Assembly: GCA_963422655.1 (NCBI GenBank)
Contig: OY730440.1
Coordinates: forward strand, 2,232,001 to 2,296,000
Reading direction: 5' to 3'
DNA: 64,000 nt
Origin: CATQHS01 sp963422655
GTDB taxonomy: Bacteria > Actinomycetota > Acidimicrobiia > Acidimicrobiales > Aldehydirespiratoraceae
Under the pieces are notes generated by a model. That model did not search any database, was not told where the DNA came from, and was given only the letters and a program-made list of their open reading frames with translations. Numbering within the stretch: position 1 is the first letter of the stretch; every line of letters starts with the position of its first letter. This document shows, piece after piece, positions 15,674 to 23,364 of this stretch. The position numbers were made by a program, and so were the translations under genes.

Positions 15674-16008
15674 TGGCTTCGAACCGCAAGCGCCGCTCGC
15701 TGAAGATCCTCGAGGGTGACCGGGTCGTGGTGTTGTCCGGCAAGGACAGGGGAGTCTCCGGCGTGGTCGAACGGTCCCTGCCCGAACAGGGAAAGGTGAT
15801 CGTCGAGGGGGTCAACGTGGCCCGCAAGCACCAAGCCCCCACCCGCCAGGCCCAGCAGGGCGGGATCATCGACAGGGCCATGCCCATCGATGTGTCGAAC
15901 GTGGCTGTGGTGAGCCCCGCCGACGGCAGACCGACCCGAGTCGGCTACCGGTTCACCCCCGAGGGAGCCAAGGTCCGGATCTGCAAGCGCACCGGAGCCG
16001 ATCTGTGA
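15673..16008 (+). CDS. rplX: 50S ribosomal protein L24
   Basis: Assembly-initiating large-subunit protein. 111 residues; the KOW motif (ILEGDRVVVLSGKDRGVSG) is near the N-terminus, followed by VEGVNVARKHQ and GGIIDRAMPIDVSNV. Gene order rplN-rplX-rplE is the standard spc arrangement. Confidence 0.96.
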   Translation: MASNRKRRSLKILEGDRVVVLSGKDRGVSGVVERSLPEQGKVIVEGVNVARKHQAPTRQAQQGGIIDRAMPIDVSNVAVVSPADGRPTRVGYRFTPEGAKVRICKRTGADL

Positions 16009-16580
16009 TGGCGACCGCTACCTATGTCCCGCGCCTGCGGTCCCGCTTCGACACCGAGATCAAACCGGCGCTGATGGCCGACATCGGTCTTTCCAATGTG
16101 ATGATGGTGCCCAGGCTCGAGAAGATCGTTCTCAACGTGGGCGTCGGCGGTGCCATCAGCCAGGCCCGGCTCTTGGAGGGCGCGCTGGCCGACGTGGAGA
16201 CCATCGCCGGCCAGAAGCCGGTGATCACCCGGGCCAAGCGGCCTCTGGCCAGCTTCAAGCTGCGAGCTGGCATGGCCATCGGATGCAAGGTCACCCTCCG
16301 GGGCGACCGGATGTACGAGTTCCTCGACCGGCTCATCACACTGGCCATTCCCCGCATCCGCGACTTTCGGGGCCTGCCGCCCCGGTCCTTCGACGGCCAC
16401 GGCAACTACACCTTCGGAGTGACCGAGCAGCTCATGTTTCCCGAGATCGACTACGACACCGTGGATACCACCCGAGGTATGGACATAACGATCGTCACCA
16501 CGGCGAAGTCCGATGAAGCGGGCCGGGCCCTGCTGTCGGGTTTCGGTTTTCCGTTTCGTCCCGAACAGGGAGGGCAGTGA
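16008..16580 (+). CDS. rplE: 50S ribosomal protein L5
   Basis: 5S rRNA-binding protein of the central protuberance. 190 residues from ATG 16008; a GTG three bases earlier is an equivalent alternative. VMMVPRLEKIVLNVGVG, GQKPVITRAKRPLASFKLR and PRIRDFRGLPPRSFDGHGNY are diagnostic. One-base overlap with rplX, and rpsN follows after 6 bp. Confidence 0.97.
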   Translation: MATATYVPRLRSRFDTEIKPALMADIGLSNVMMVPRLEKIVLNVGVGGAISQARLLEGALADVETIAGQKPVITRAKRPLASFKLRAGMAIGCKVTLRGDRMYEFLDRLITLAIPRIRDFRGLPPRSFDGHGNYTFGVTEQLMFPEIDYDTVDTTRGMDITIVTTAKSDEAGRALLSGFGFPFRPEQGGQ

Positions 16581-16586
16581 AGGGAT

Positions 16587-16772
16587 ATGGCCAGGAAGGC
16601 TCTGAAAGAGAAGCAGCGCCGCACCCCCAAGTTCAAGGTGCGGGCCTACACTCGGTGCCGCCGGTGCGGCCGACCCCGCTCGGTGTACAGGAAGTTCGGC
16701 CTCTGCCGTATCTGCCTGCGCGATCTCGCCCATGCCGGCGAGCTGCCAGGAGTGAAGAAGGCGAGCTGGTGA
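16587..16772 (+). CDS. rpsZ: 30S ribosomal protein S14, zinc-binding type Z
   Basis: Small-subunit head protein in its short, zinc-ribbon form. 61 residues, with CRRC and CRIC forming a C-x2-C...C-x2-C zinc site. The N-terminal MARKALKEKQRRTPKFKVRA is typical. The Cys-containing form implies that this paralogue depends on zinc. No zinc-free form is in the window. Confidence 0.95.
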   Translation: MARKALKEKQRRTPKFKVRAYTRCRRCGRPRSVYRKFGLCRICLRDLAHAGELPGVKKASW

Positions 16773-16784
16773 GGTGATGCAGAC

Positions 16785-17189
16785 ATGACGATGACAGATC
16801 CGATTGCCGACATGCTCACCCGCATTCGCAACGCCAACACAGCTATGCACGACGAGGTGTCGATGCCGTCCTCCAACCAGAAACGGGCTCTGGCCGAGGT
16901 ACTTGAACGGGAGGGCTACATCGCCTCTTACATCGAAGAGCGCAACGGCAACCGGCCCGGCAAGAAGTTGACGATCGAGATGAAGTACTCGCCGGAGCGG
17001 AGCCGCGTCATTTCAGGGCTCCAGCGGGTGTCCAAGCCCGGCCTGCGCATTTACCGCAAGCGAAACGAGATCCCCAGGGTCCAGGGCGGTCTGGGCGTGG
17101 CAGTGGTGTCGACCAGCCGGGGGCTCATGAGCGACCGCGAGGCGAGGAGGAACCGCATGGGCGGCGAGATCCTCTGCTTCGTTTGGTGA
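16785..17189 (+). CDS. rpsH: 30S ribosomal protein S8
   Basis: 16S rRNA-binding protein that in E. coli also represses the spc operon. 134 residues, or 132 if ATG 16791 (MTDPIADMLTRIRN, the usual N-terminus) is used. RVSKPGLRIYRK and GLGVAVVSTSRGLMSDREAR are family signatures. It is preceded by GAGGTGATG-type purine-rich sequence. Confidence 0.96.
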   Translation: MTMTDPIADMLTRIRNANTAMHDEVSMPSSNQKRALAEVLEREGYIASYIEERNGNRPGKKLTIEMKYSPERSRVISGLQRVSKPGLRIYRKRNEIPRVQGGLGVAVVSTSRGLMSDREARRNRMGGEILCFVW

Positions 17190-17197
17190 GGAGAGAG

Positions 17198-17737
17198 ATG
17201 AGCCGGGTGGGCAAGGCCCCCATCACCGTCCCCAGCGGTGTGACCGCGACGATCGACGGGCGCACCGTTACGGTGGAAGGCGCCAAGGGCAAGCTCCAAC
17301 GGGAGCTGCCCGGCTTCATCACCGCCAGCCTCCGAGACGGCACCTTGCAACTGGAGCGATCCGACGACACCAAGCAGAGCAAGTCCTTGCACGGGCTGGC
17401 CCGCTCGCTGGTGCAGAACATGGTCACCGGTGTCAGCCAGGGGTTCATGAAGGAGCTACGGATCCAGGGAGTCGGGTATCGAGCCCAAGCCCAAGGCCCG
17501 AGTACCATCGAGCTGGCTCTCGGTTTCAGCCATCCGGTGCGGATCGAGGCCCCCGACGGGGTGGAGTTCGAGGTGCCCACCCAGACTCGCATCTTGGTGA
17601 AGGGGATCGACAAGCAACTGGTGGGCCAAGTAGCCGCCGACATCCGCAAGTGGCGCAAACCCGAACCCTACAAGGGTAAGGGGATCCGCTACGCCGACGA
17701 GCGAGTCGTTCGCAAAGCCGGGAAGGCGGCCAAGTGA
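17198..17737 (+). CDS. rplF: 50S ribosomal protein L6
   Basis: Large-subunit protein near the sarcin-ricin loop and factor-binding site. 179 residues from ATG 17198 (MSRVGKAPITVPSGVTATID), preceded by GAGGAGAG. The C-terminal RKPEPYKGKGIRYADE signature is present. An upstream in-frame start overlapping rpsH would add five residues and is less likely. Confidence 0.97.
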   Translation: MSRVGKAPITVPSGVTATIDGRTVTVEGAKGKLQRELPGFITASLRDGTLQLERSDDTKQSKSLHGLARSLVQNMVTGVSQGFMKELRIQGVGYRAQAQGPSTIELALGFSHPVRIEAPDGVEFEVPTQTRILVKGIDKQLVGQVAADIRKWRKPEPYKGKGIRYADERVVRKAGKAAK

Positions 17738-17770
17738 CGGCCGTACCGGCACCGGCGACCCGGCGCAACC

Positions 17771-18145
17771 ATGGCTGATCGAGCCCGAAACCGTCGAGAG
17801 GGCCGGCTCCGTCGACATCGGAGGGTGCGCAAGACCGTACAGGGCACCCCGCAACGCCCCCGTCTGTCGGTGTTTCGTTCCAGCCGCCACATTGTGGCCC
17901 AGGTGATCGATGACACCAACGGCGTGACCCTGGTATCGGCCTCCACTCTCGAGCCCGATCTGAGGACCGCCACTGCCGACCAAGGCGGAAACGTAGCTGC
18001 CGCCACCACGGTGGGTGCCTTGGTGGCGCAGCGGGCCATGCAGGCCGGTATCTCGACGGTGGTATTCGACCGAGGCGGCTACCGCTACCACGGCCGAGTG
18101 GCAGCACTGGCCGACGCCGCCCGTGAAGCAGGATTGGAGTTCTAG
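17771..18145 (+). CDS. rplR: 50S ribosomal protein L18
   Basis: 5S rRNA-binding protein. 124 residues with an Arg-rich N-terminus (RRHRRVRKTVQGTPQRPRLS) and the conserved FDRGGYRYHGRVAALADAAR C-terminal segment. It abuts rpsE without a gap. Confidence 0.96.
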   Translation: MADRARNRREGRLRRHRRVRKTVQGTPQRPRLSVFRSSRHIVAQVIDDTNGVTLVSASTLEPDLRTATADQGGNVAAATTVGALVAQRAMQAGISTVVFDRGGYRYHGRVAALADAAREAGLEF

Positions 18146-18730
18146 ATGGCCGAGGCATCCCCCACCCCCGAGGGGCAACTGCGCGAATCGCGCGTCATCC
18201 ATATCAACCGGGTGGCCAAGGTGGTGAAGGGCGGCCGCCGATTCTCATTCACCGCGCTGGTGGTGATCGGCGACGGCGCCGGCCGGGTCGGGCTGGGTTA
18301 CGGCAAGGCCAAGGAGGTGCCGCTGGCCATCCAGAAGGGCACCGAGGAGGCCAGACGCAACGTGTTCTCGGTGCCTATGGCGGGCAGCACCATCATTCAT
18401 CCCGTGATCGGGACCATGGGCGCAGGCCGAGTGCTGCTCAAGCCGGCTGCGCCCGGCACCGGTGTGATCGCCGGCGGCGCGGCCCGAGCCATTCTCGAGG
18501 AGGCCGGCGTCAGCGACGTGCTCTGCAAGTCGCTGGGTTCGTCCAATCACATCAACGTGGCCCGGGCCACCATCGTCGGGCTCCAGAGCCTGCGGCGACC
18601 CGACGAAGTGGCTCGCCTCAGGGGCTTGGATCCCGAGGAGTTCCTTCCCGCCAGCCTGTGGGCCGCCTATACCCGAACCGAACGGTCTCTGTCCGGCTCG
18701 GCCCCGACCGCCTCTGCTGAAGCCGTGTGA
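18146..18730 (+). CDS. rpsE: 30S ribosomal protein S5
   Basis: Small-subunit protein involved in decoding fidelity and mRNA helicase activity. 194 residues. The dsRNA-binding-like N-terminal domain shows VVKGGRRFSFTALVVIGDG and VGLGYGKAKEVPLAIQKG; the C-terminal domain shows APGTGVIAGGAARAILE. The tail after VARLRGLDPEEF is longer than in E. coli. It overlaps rpmD by one base. Confidence 0.97.
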   Translation: MAEASPTPEGQLRESRVIHINRVAKVVKGGRRFSFTALVVIGDGAGRVGLGYGKAKEVPLAIQKGTEEARRNVFSVPMAGSTIIHPVIGTMGAGRVLLKPAAPGTGVIAGGAARAILEEAGVSDVLCKSLGSSNHINVARATIVGLQSLRRPDEVARLRGLDPEEFLPASLWAAYTRTERSLSGSAPTASAEAV

Positions 18731-18909
18731 TGAAACTGGTCGTCACGCAGATCCGCTCGGCCACGGGGGCCAAGCCCAAGCAGCGCGGTACGCTGCGGGC
18801 ACTGGGCCTGGGCCGTATCGGCAAGCAGAATAGGTTGCCTGACCGGCCCGAGATACGGGGCATGATCGGGCGGGTTCCCCATCTCGTCCGGGTCGAGGAG
18901 GTCGATTGA
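18730..18909 (+). CDS. rpmD: 50S ribosomal protein L30
   Basis: Small large-subunit protein, absent from some bacterial lineages but present here. 59 residues from ATG 18730; a GTG three bases upstream is possible. KLVVTQIRSATGAKPKQRGT and GLGRIGKQNRLPDRPEIRGM match the family. It is followed directly by rplO. Confidence 0.93.
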   Translation: MKLVVTQIRSATGAKPKQRGTLRALGLGRIGKQNRLPDRPEIRGMIGRVPHLVRVEEVD

Positions 18910-19404
18910 ATGATCAAGCTTCACGATCTGCGCCCCGTACCCGGGTCTCACCGGCCCGCCAGGAGGGTGGGCCGAGGCATCGGAGGCAAGGGCGGCAAGA
19001 CCGCGGGCCGAGGCACCAAAGGCCAGCGGGCCCGCAGCAAGGTCCCGGCCGGCTTCGAGGGCGGCCAGATGCCACTGCTCCAGCGAGTGCCCAAGTGGCG
19101 GGGCTTCACCAACCCGTTCCGGGTCGAGTACCAAGCCGTCAATCTGGACACTATCGACGCGACCGGCCTCGACGAGATCTCACCTGAGATCCTGTTCTCG
19201 AGAGGTTTGGTGTCGAAGGGGGCCCTGGTGAAGGTGTTGGCCCGGGGCCGGATCGATCGAGCGGTCGAGGTGAGGGCCCATGCCGTGTCGGGCCGGGCCG
19301 AAGCTGCCATAATCTCCGCCGGCGGCAGGGTGGAGATCCTGGCGCTGCCGTGGGGCGACCGCCGCCCGCCGCACGGCAGCTACAACCAGCACACCAACCG
19401 CTGA
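18910..19404 (+). CDS. rplO: 50S ribosomal protein L15
   Basis: Late-assembly large-subunit protein. 164 residues; the conserved glycine-rich N-terminus RRVGRGIGGKGGKTAGRGTK and GFEGGQMPLLQRVPKWRGF are diagnostic. It precedes secY by 15 bp, the normal spc operon arrangement. Confidence 0.97.
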   Translation: MIKLHDLRPVPGSHRPARRVGRGIGGKGGKTAGRGTKGQRARSKVPAGFEGGQMPLLQRVPKWRGFTNPFRVEYQAVNLDTIDATGLDEISPEILFSRGLVSKGALVKVLARGRIDRAVEVRAHAVSGRAEAAIISAGGRVEILALPWGDRRPPHGSYNQHTNR

Positions 19405-19419
19405 GAACCGGAGCTGGCC

Positions 19420-20748
19420 GTGCTGTCTCGAGTGCTCAACATGTTCCGCATACCGGACCTGCGGAACAAGATCGTGTTCACGCTGGCCGTGATCGGCGTC
19501 TACCGGCTCGGTGCCTTCATACCCGCGCCCGGGGTCGATATAGACGCTGTGCAACTGATGCGTGATCAAGCCAACTCGGTGGGGGGCATCCTCGGCTTCG
19601 TCCAGTTGTTCTCGGGAGGGGCGTTGACCCAGTTCGCCATCTTCGCCTTGGGCATCATGCCCTACATCACGGCTTCGATCATCATGCAGGTTCTCGGCGT
19701 TGTCATCCCCCGCATAGAGCAGTGGCAGCAGCAAGGAGCCATCGGCCAGCGCAAGATCACCCAGTGGACCCGCTACCTCACTATCGGCATCGCATTGGTT
19801 CAATCCACCAGCTTCGCTTTCCTGTTCCACAACGGAGCCTTGGTGGGCGGGATCGACTTGCTTCCCAACTTCACGGTGTGGACGGTGTTCATCGTGGTGC
19901 TCACCCTCACGACCGGCACCGCCCTTTTGATGTGGATGGGCGAGCTGATCACTCAGCGAGGCATCGGAAACGGCATGTCGTTGCTGATTTTCACCAGCGT
20001 GGTGTCGTCATTGCCGGCCCAGTTGTCGGCCGTGCACGCCGACAACGGCCGCACGGCGCTCGCCGGCTTCGTGGCGGTGGCGGTGGCGTTGCTGGTGGCC
20101 ATCGTCTTCGTCGAGCAGGGTCAGCGCCGCATTCCCGTGCAGTTCGCCAAGCGGGTGGTCGGTCGCCGCATGTATGGCGGTCAGAGCACTTACATACCGC
20201 TGAAGGTCAACCAGTCGGGTGTGATTCCCATCATCTTCGCCAGCTCGGTGCTGTACCTGCCCACCCTGATCGGGGCGGCCATGCCCTCGGGCGGTATCGG
20301 CGGTTCCGTCCAGGGGTTCGTCCAGAATCACCTGACCAGAACGACCAGCCCGGTGTACCTCTTCTTCTTCGGGTTGATGATCATCGGCTTCGCCTATTTC
20401 TACACCGCTATCACCTTCGACCCGGCCAAACAGGCCGATACCATCCGCAAGCAGGGTGGTTTCATCCCCGGAATCCGGCCCGGCCCTCAGACGGAGCGTT
20501 ATCTGGCCCGGATCCTGTCCCGTATCACCTTTCCCGGCGCGCTGTTCATCGCCGCGGTGGCGTTGATCCCCTCGATCCTGATTGCCGCCACCATCGGCAC
20601 CGACGTGGGCGCAGGCGCGGGCGGGGGCGCCGGTTCGTTCGCTTTCGGTGGTATCTCGCTACTGATCGCGTCCGGGGTGGCGCTGGAGACGATGAAGCAG
20701 ATCGACAGCCAACTCATGATGCGCAACTACGAGGGCTTTCTGAAGTAG
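19420..20748 (+). CDS. secY: Protein translocase subunit SecY
   Basis: Channel subunit of the SecYEG translocase in the cytoplasmic membrane. 442 residues from a GTG start (MLSRVLNMFRIPDLRNKIVF). Ten hydrophobic helices are expected for the family and many are evident. Recognisable segments include LGIMPYITASIIMQVL, LLMWMGELITQRGIGNGMSL, VPLK-like YIPLKVNQSGVIPIIFASSV and the C-terminal QLMMRNYEGFLK. The stop directly abuts adk. Confidence 0.97.
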   Translation: MLSRVLNMFRIPDLRNKIVFTLAVIGVYRLGAFIPAPGVDIDAVQLMRDQANSVGGILGFVQLFSGGALTQFAIFALGIMPYITASIIMQVLGVVIPRIEQWQQQGAIGQRKITQWTRYLTIGIALVQSTSFAFLFHNGALVGGIDLLPNFTVWTVFIVVLTLTTGTALLMWMGELITQRGIGNGMSLLIFTSVVSSLPAQLSAVHADNGRTALAGFVAVAVALLVAIVFVEQGQRRIPVQFAKRVVGRRMYGGQSTYIPLKVNQSGVIPIIFASSVLYLPTLIGAAMPSGGIGGSVQGFVQNHLTRTTSPVYLFFFGLMIIGFAYFYTAITFDPAKQADTIRKQGGFIPGIRPGPQTERYLARILSRITFPGALFIAAVALIPSILIAATIGTDVGAGAGGGAGSFAFGGISLLIASGVALETMKQIDSQLMMRNYEGFLK

Positions 20749-21321
20749 ATGGCGCCGGTGCGCATGGTCATCTTGGGTCGTCAGGGCTCGGGAAAGGGAA
20801 CGCAGTCGTCTCGGCTCGTCGAGTCCTACGGATGCGTGCACGTGTCCACCGGCGACATGTTGCGGGCCGCAGTTCGAGCGGGCACCGAGTTCGGCCGCCA
20901 GGCCGAGGCAGTCATGCAGGCAGGGGGCCTCGTCGGCGACGAGATCATGAACGAGATCGTTCGGGAGCGATTGGGCCGCCACGACATCATGACCGGCGGG
21001 GTGCTGCTCGACGGCTTTCCCCGGACCGCCGACCAAGCCGACGCCTTGGAGTCGATCCTGGCCGAGCGTGGCCAGAGCCTGATCGTGGCCGTCAACCTGG
21101 ATGTGCCCATCGACGAGGTGAAGGACCGGATGATGCAGCGGGGCCGTTCCGACGATACCTCCGATGCGATTTCTCGCCGCTTGGCCCTCTATGAGGAGCA
21201 GACCGCCCCGTTGCTGGATTGGTTTCGCCGCCGTGACTTGCTGGTGACCGTGGACGGGCTGGGAACCCCCGACCAAGTGTTCGACCGGCTGGTGGAGGTA
21301 GTGGAAGATCGGATTCGATGA
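20749..21321 (+). CDS. adk: Adenylate kinase
   Basis: Converts ATP plus AMP to two ADP in the cytoplasm. 190 residues, the short form without the zinc-type LID insertion. The P-loop is GRQGSGKGT (Gln in place of the common Pro/Ala after the first Gly-X). VHVSTGDMLRAAV binds AMP, LLDGFPRT contains the conserved Arg, and RSDDTSDAISRRL lies in the LID/core. It directly follows secY. The map gene (methionine aminopeptidase) that often follows adk is not here; infA comes next. Confidence 0.95.
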   Translation: MAPVRMVILGRQGSGKGTQSSRLVESYGCVHVSTGDMLRAAVRAGTEFGRQAEAVMQAGGLVGDEIMNEIVRERLGRHDIMTGGVLLDGFPRTADQADALESILAERGQSLIVAVNLDVPIDEVKDRMMQRGRSDDTSDAISRRLALYEEQTAPLLDWFRRRDLLVTVDGLGTPDQVFDRLVEVVEDRIR

Positions 21322-21395
21322 CTTGCTCTTGCTTACTCGTCGAGGGTGGTGCAAGTCACCGGCTGGACAGCCTGGGGGGTGGGGGCGGCGCAGGG

Positions 21396-21423
21396 TTGGA
21401 CCGGCTCCGGGCCGTGGTAGTAT
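21396..21423 (+). promoter_or_regulatory. Putative promoter of the infA-rpmJ-rpsM operon
   Basis: TTGGAC (21396-21401) and TAGTAT (21418-21423) with a 16-bp spacer lie in the 161-bp gap between adk and infA. The expected transcript starts near 21430, about 50 nt before the infA start. The same -35 hexamer occurs in the candidate rplC promoter. Confidence 0.6.
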
Positions 21424-21467
21424 CATCGACTGGTCTCGGGCCGGTGGCACTGGCAACGGGACCACCC

Positions 21468-21475
21468 AAAGGAGG
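21468..21475 (+). promoter_or_regulatory. Strong Shine-Dalgarno that fixes a CTG start for infA
   Basis: AAAGGAGG is an almost full anti-SD match. It lies 7 nt upstream of CTG 21483, where IF-1 homology begins, and there is no ATG, GTG or TTG at an appropriate distance. It therefore decides the unusual start codon. Confidence 0.75.
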
Positions 21476-21482
21476 ATCTACA

Positions 21483-21707
21483 CTGCCGAAGCCCAAAGAA
21501 GACGCGATCGTATTGGAGGGGACCGTAACGGAGTCTCTCCCCAACGCAATGTTCCGGGTCGAGTTCGAGAACGGCCACGAAGTGCTGGCTCACATCTCGG
21601 GCAAGATGCGAATGCACTACATCCGGATCCTGCCGGGCGATCGTGTCCAGGTTGAACTGACGCCGTATGACCTTCAGCGGGGGCGTATCACCTACCGCTA
21701 CAAGTGA
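21483..21707 (+). CDS. infA: Translation initiation factor IF-1, apparent CTG start
   Basis: Small OB-fold factor that binds the ribosomal A site during initiation. 74 residues if started at CTG 21483: (M)PKPKEDAIVLEGTVTESL, then NAMFRVEFENGHEVLAHISG and GDRVQVELTPYDLQRGRITYR, which match IF-1 closely. ATG 21318, overlapping the adk stop, is the only in-frame ATG upstream; it would add a 55-residue Gly-rich extension with no IF-1 counterpart. A GTG 14 codons upstream lacks a good ribosome-binding site. CTG starts are rare; IF-3 is known for its non-standard AUU start used in autoregulation, but any such role here is inference. Confidence 0.93.
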   Translation: MPKPKEDAIVLEGTVTESLPNAMFRVEFENGHEVLAHISGKMRMHYIRILPGDRVQVELTPYDLQRGRITYRYK

Positions 21708-21769
21708 GCGTTCTGGCCCCTTGGGGATGGAGCGCCTTGACTATTGATGGCCGCAAGGCCGGGAGAGCT

Positions 21770-21883
21770 GTGAAGGTCCGACCCAGTGTCAAGAGGATCT
21801 GTGACAAGTGCAAGGTCATCCGACGGCACGGTCGCGTCAGGGTGATCTGCGACAACCCTCGTCACAAGCAGAGGCAGGGCTGA
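21770..21883 (+). CDS. rpmJ: 50S ribosomal protein L36 (zinc-binding form)
   Basis: The smallest large-subunit protein: 37 residues from GTG 21770, KVRPSVKRICDKCKVIRRHG followed by RVRVICDNPRHKQRQG. The C-x2-C...C...H zinc ligands are all present. GGGAGAG precedes the start. It ends directly before the rpsM ATG, as in infA-rpmJ-rpsM operons. The Cys-containing version implies zinc-replete expression. Confidence 0.95.
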   Translation: MKVRPSVKRICDKCKVIRRHGRVRVICDNPRHKQRQG

Positions 21884-22261
21884 ATGGCACGCATCTCCGG
21901 AGTCGACATCCCCCGGGAGAAACGGGTGGAAGTGTCCCTTACCTACATCTACGGCATCGGGCGCACCATCTCTCGTCAGGTGTGCGAAATGACCGGTATC
22001 AACCCTGAAACCCGGGTACGCAACCTGACCGATGACGAAGTGGCCAAGATGCGCAGCTATATCGACGCCAACCTCAGGGTGGAGGGTGATCTGCGCCGTG
22101 AGGTGTCTCAAGACATCAAGCGCAAGATGGAGATCGGTTGCTACCAGGGCCTGCGCCACCGGCGAGGTTTGCCCGTCCGGGGCCAGCGAACCCATACCAA
22201 TGCCCGCACCCGCAAGGGCCCCAAGAAGACGGTGGCCGGGAAGAAGAAGGTCAATAAGTGA
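21884..22261 (+). CDS. rpsM: 30S ribosomal protein S13
   Basis: Head protein contacting P-site tRNA and bridging to L5. 125 residues: MARISGVDIPREKRVEVSLT at the start, then TYIYGIGRTISRQV, and the C-terminal GLRHRRGLPVRGQRTHTNAR followed by a Lys-rich tail. It begins the alpha-operon part with rpmJ immediately upstream. Confidence 0.98.
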   Translation: MARISGVDIPREKRVEVSLTYIYGIGRTISRQVCEMTGINPETRVRNLTDDEVAKMRSYIDANLRVEGDLRREVSQDIKRKMEIGCYQGLRHRRGLPVRGQRTHTNARTRKGPKKTVAGKKKVNK

Positions 22262-22314
22262 GTGTCGGCGATCGGTTCGACCCCGGTATCAAGTCAGAGA
22301 CGTAAGGCAGGGCC

Positions 22315-22713
22315 ATGGCCAAGCAAACCGTGCGGGGTCGTCGTCCCCGCAAACGCGAACGCAAGAACGTCACCCACGGGGTGGCCCACATCAAGAGTTC
22401 GTTCAACAACACCGTCGTCACCATCACCGACCTGAAAGGGAACGTGATCTCGTGGGCGTCGGCCGGCAATGTGGGTTTCAAAGGATCGCGAAAGTCCACG
22501 CCGTTCGCAGCTCAGATGACGGCTGAGCAGGTGGCTCGCAAGGCGATGGAGCACGGAGTGCGCAAGGTCGATGTTCAGGTCAAGGGCCCTGGTTCGGGCC
22601 GTGAGACAGCGATCCGGTCGCTTCAGAGTATGGGCATCGAGGTCACCGGCATCAAGGATGTCACCCCGGTACCCCACAACGGATGCCGCCCGCCCAAGCG
22701 GAGAAGGGTCTGA
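22315..22713 (+). CDS. rpsK: 30S ribosomal protein S11
   Basis: Platform protein of the small subunit near the mRNA exit. 132 residues, with GVAHIKSSFNNTVVTITD, SSAGNVGFKGSRKSTPFAAQ-like sequence and the C-terminal DVTPVPHNGCRPPKRRRV. Normal length and order between rpsM and rpsD. Confidence 0.97.
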   Translation: MAKQTVRGRRPRKRERKNVTHGVAHIKSSFNNTVVTITDLKGNVISWASAGNVGFKGSRKSTPFAAQMTAEQVARKAMEHGVRKVDVQVKGPGSGRETAIRSLQSMGIEVTGIKDVTPVPHNGCRPPKRRRV

Positions 22714-22714
22714 G

Positions 22715-23332
22715 ATGTCGCGCTACACCGGTCCCCGAGCCCGGATATCTCGCCGCCTCAACACCAATATCTGGGGCACGAAGGGCGAGACCATTGCTCT
22801 GGACAGGCGCCCTTACCCGCCGGGTGAGCACGGCCGCTCTCGGCGCCGGGGCTCGGTTTCGGAGTACTTGGTGCAGCTTCAGGAGAAGCAGAAGGCGCGC
22901 TACGCCTATGGGCTCACGGAGCGCCAGTTTCGCAACCTCTTCGCCGAGGCCGGCCGGAGCCAGGGCGTCACCGGTGAGAACATGCTCCGGTTCTTGGAGC
23001 TGCGGCTCGACAACACCGTCTACCGGGCCGGCTGGGGGGCCACCCGGCCCCAGGCGCGACAGCTCGTCAACCATGGCCACCTCAACGTCAACGGCCGGCG
23101 AGTGACGATCCCGAGTTACCGGCTCCGCAAGGGTGACGTGATCGAGCTCCGCCCCAAGATCCGCGAGTCGACCACCATCCAGTGGAACCTGGACGTGCTC
23201 GATCGCACCCCCCCGGCCTGGCTCGACCCGGGCGAAGGCAAGCTGCAGATAACTGTGCGCGAGCTGCCCCTCCGTGAGCAGATCGACGTGCCCGTCCGCG
23301 AGCACCTCATAGTCGAGCTGTACTCGAAGTAG
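22715..23332 (+). CDS. rpsD: 30S ribosomal protein S4
   Basis: Primary 16S rRNA-binding protein, often a translational regulator of the alpha operon. 205 residues from ATG 22715 (MSRYTGPRARISRRLNTNIW). The S4 RNA-binding motif RLDNTVYRAGWGATRPQARQ and VNHGHLNVNGRRVTIPSYRL is clear. It lacks the N-terminal zinc-binding cysteines found in some S4 proteins. Confidence 0.97.
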   Translation: MSRYTGPRARISRRLNTNIWGTKGETIALDRRPYPPGEHGRSRRRGSVSEYLVQLQEKQKARYAYGLTERQFRNLFAEAGRSQGVTGENMLRFLELRLDNTVYRAGWGATRPQARQLVNHGHLNVNGRRVTIPSYRLRKGDVIELRPKIRESTTIQWNLDVLDRTPPAWLDPGEGKLQITVRELPLREQIDVPVREHLIVELYSK

Positions 23333-23364
23333 CAGGTTTCTACCCGCCCAGTGGAGGAGCGTTC

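Noticed and set aside
21318..21482. N-terminal extension of IF-1 from an ATG overlapping adk
   Set aside because: 55 Gly-rich residues without IF-1 similarity, spanning a promoter and a strong Shine-Dalgarno placed for CTG 21483.
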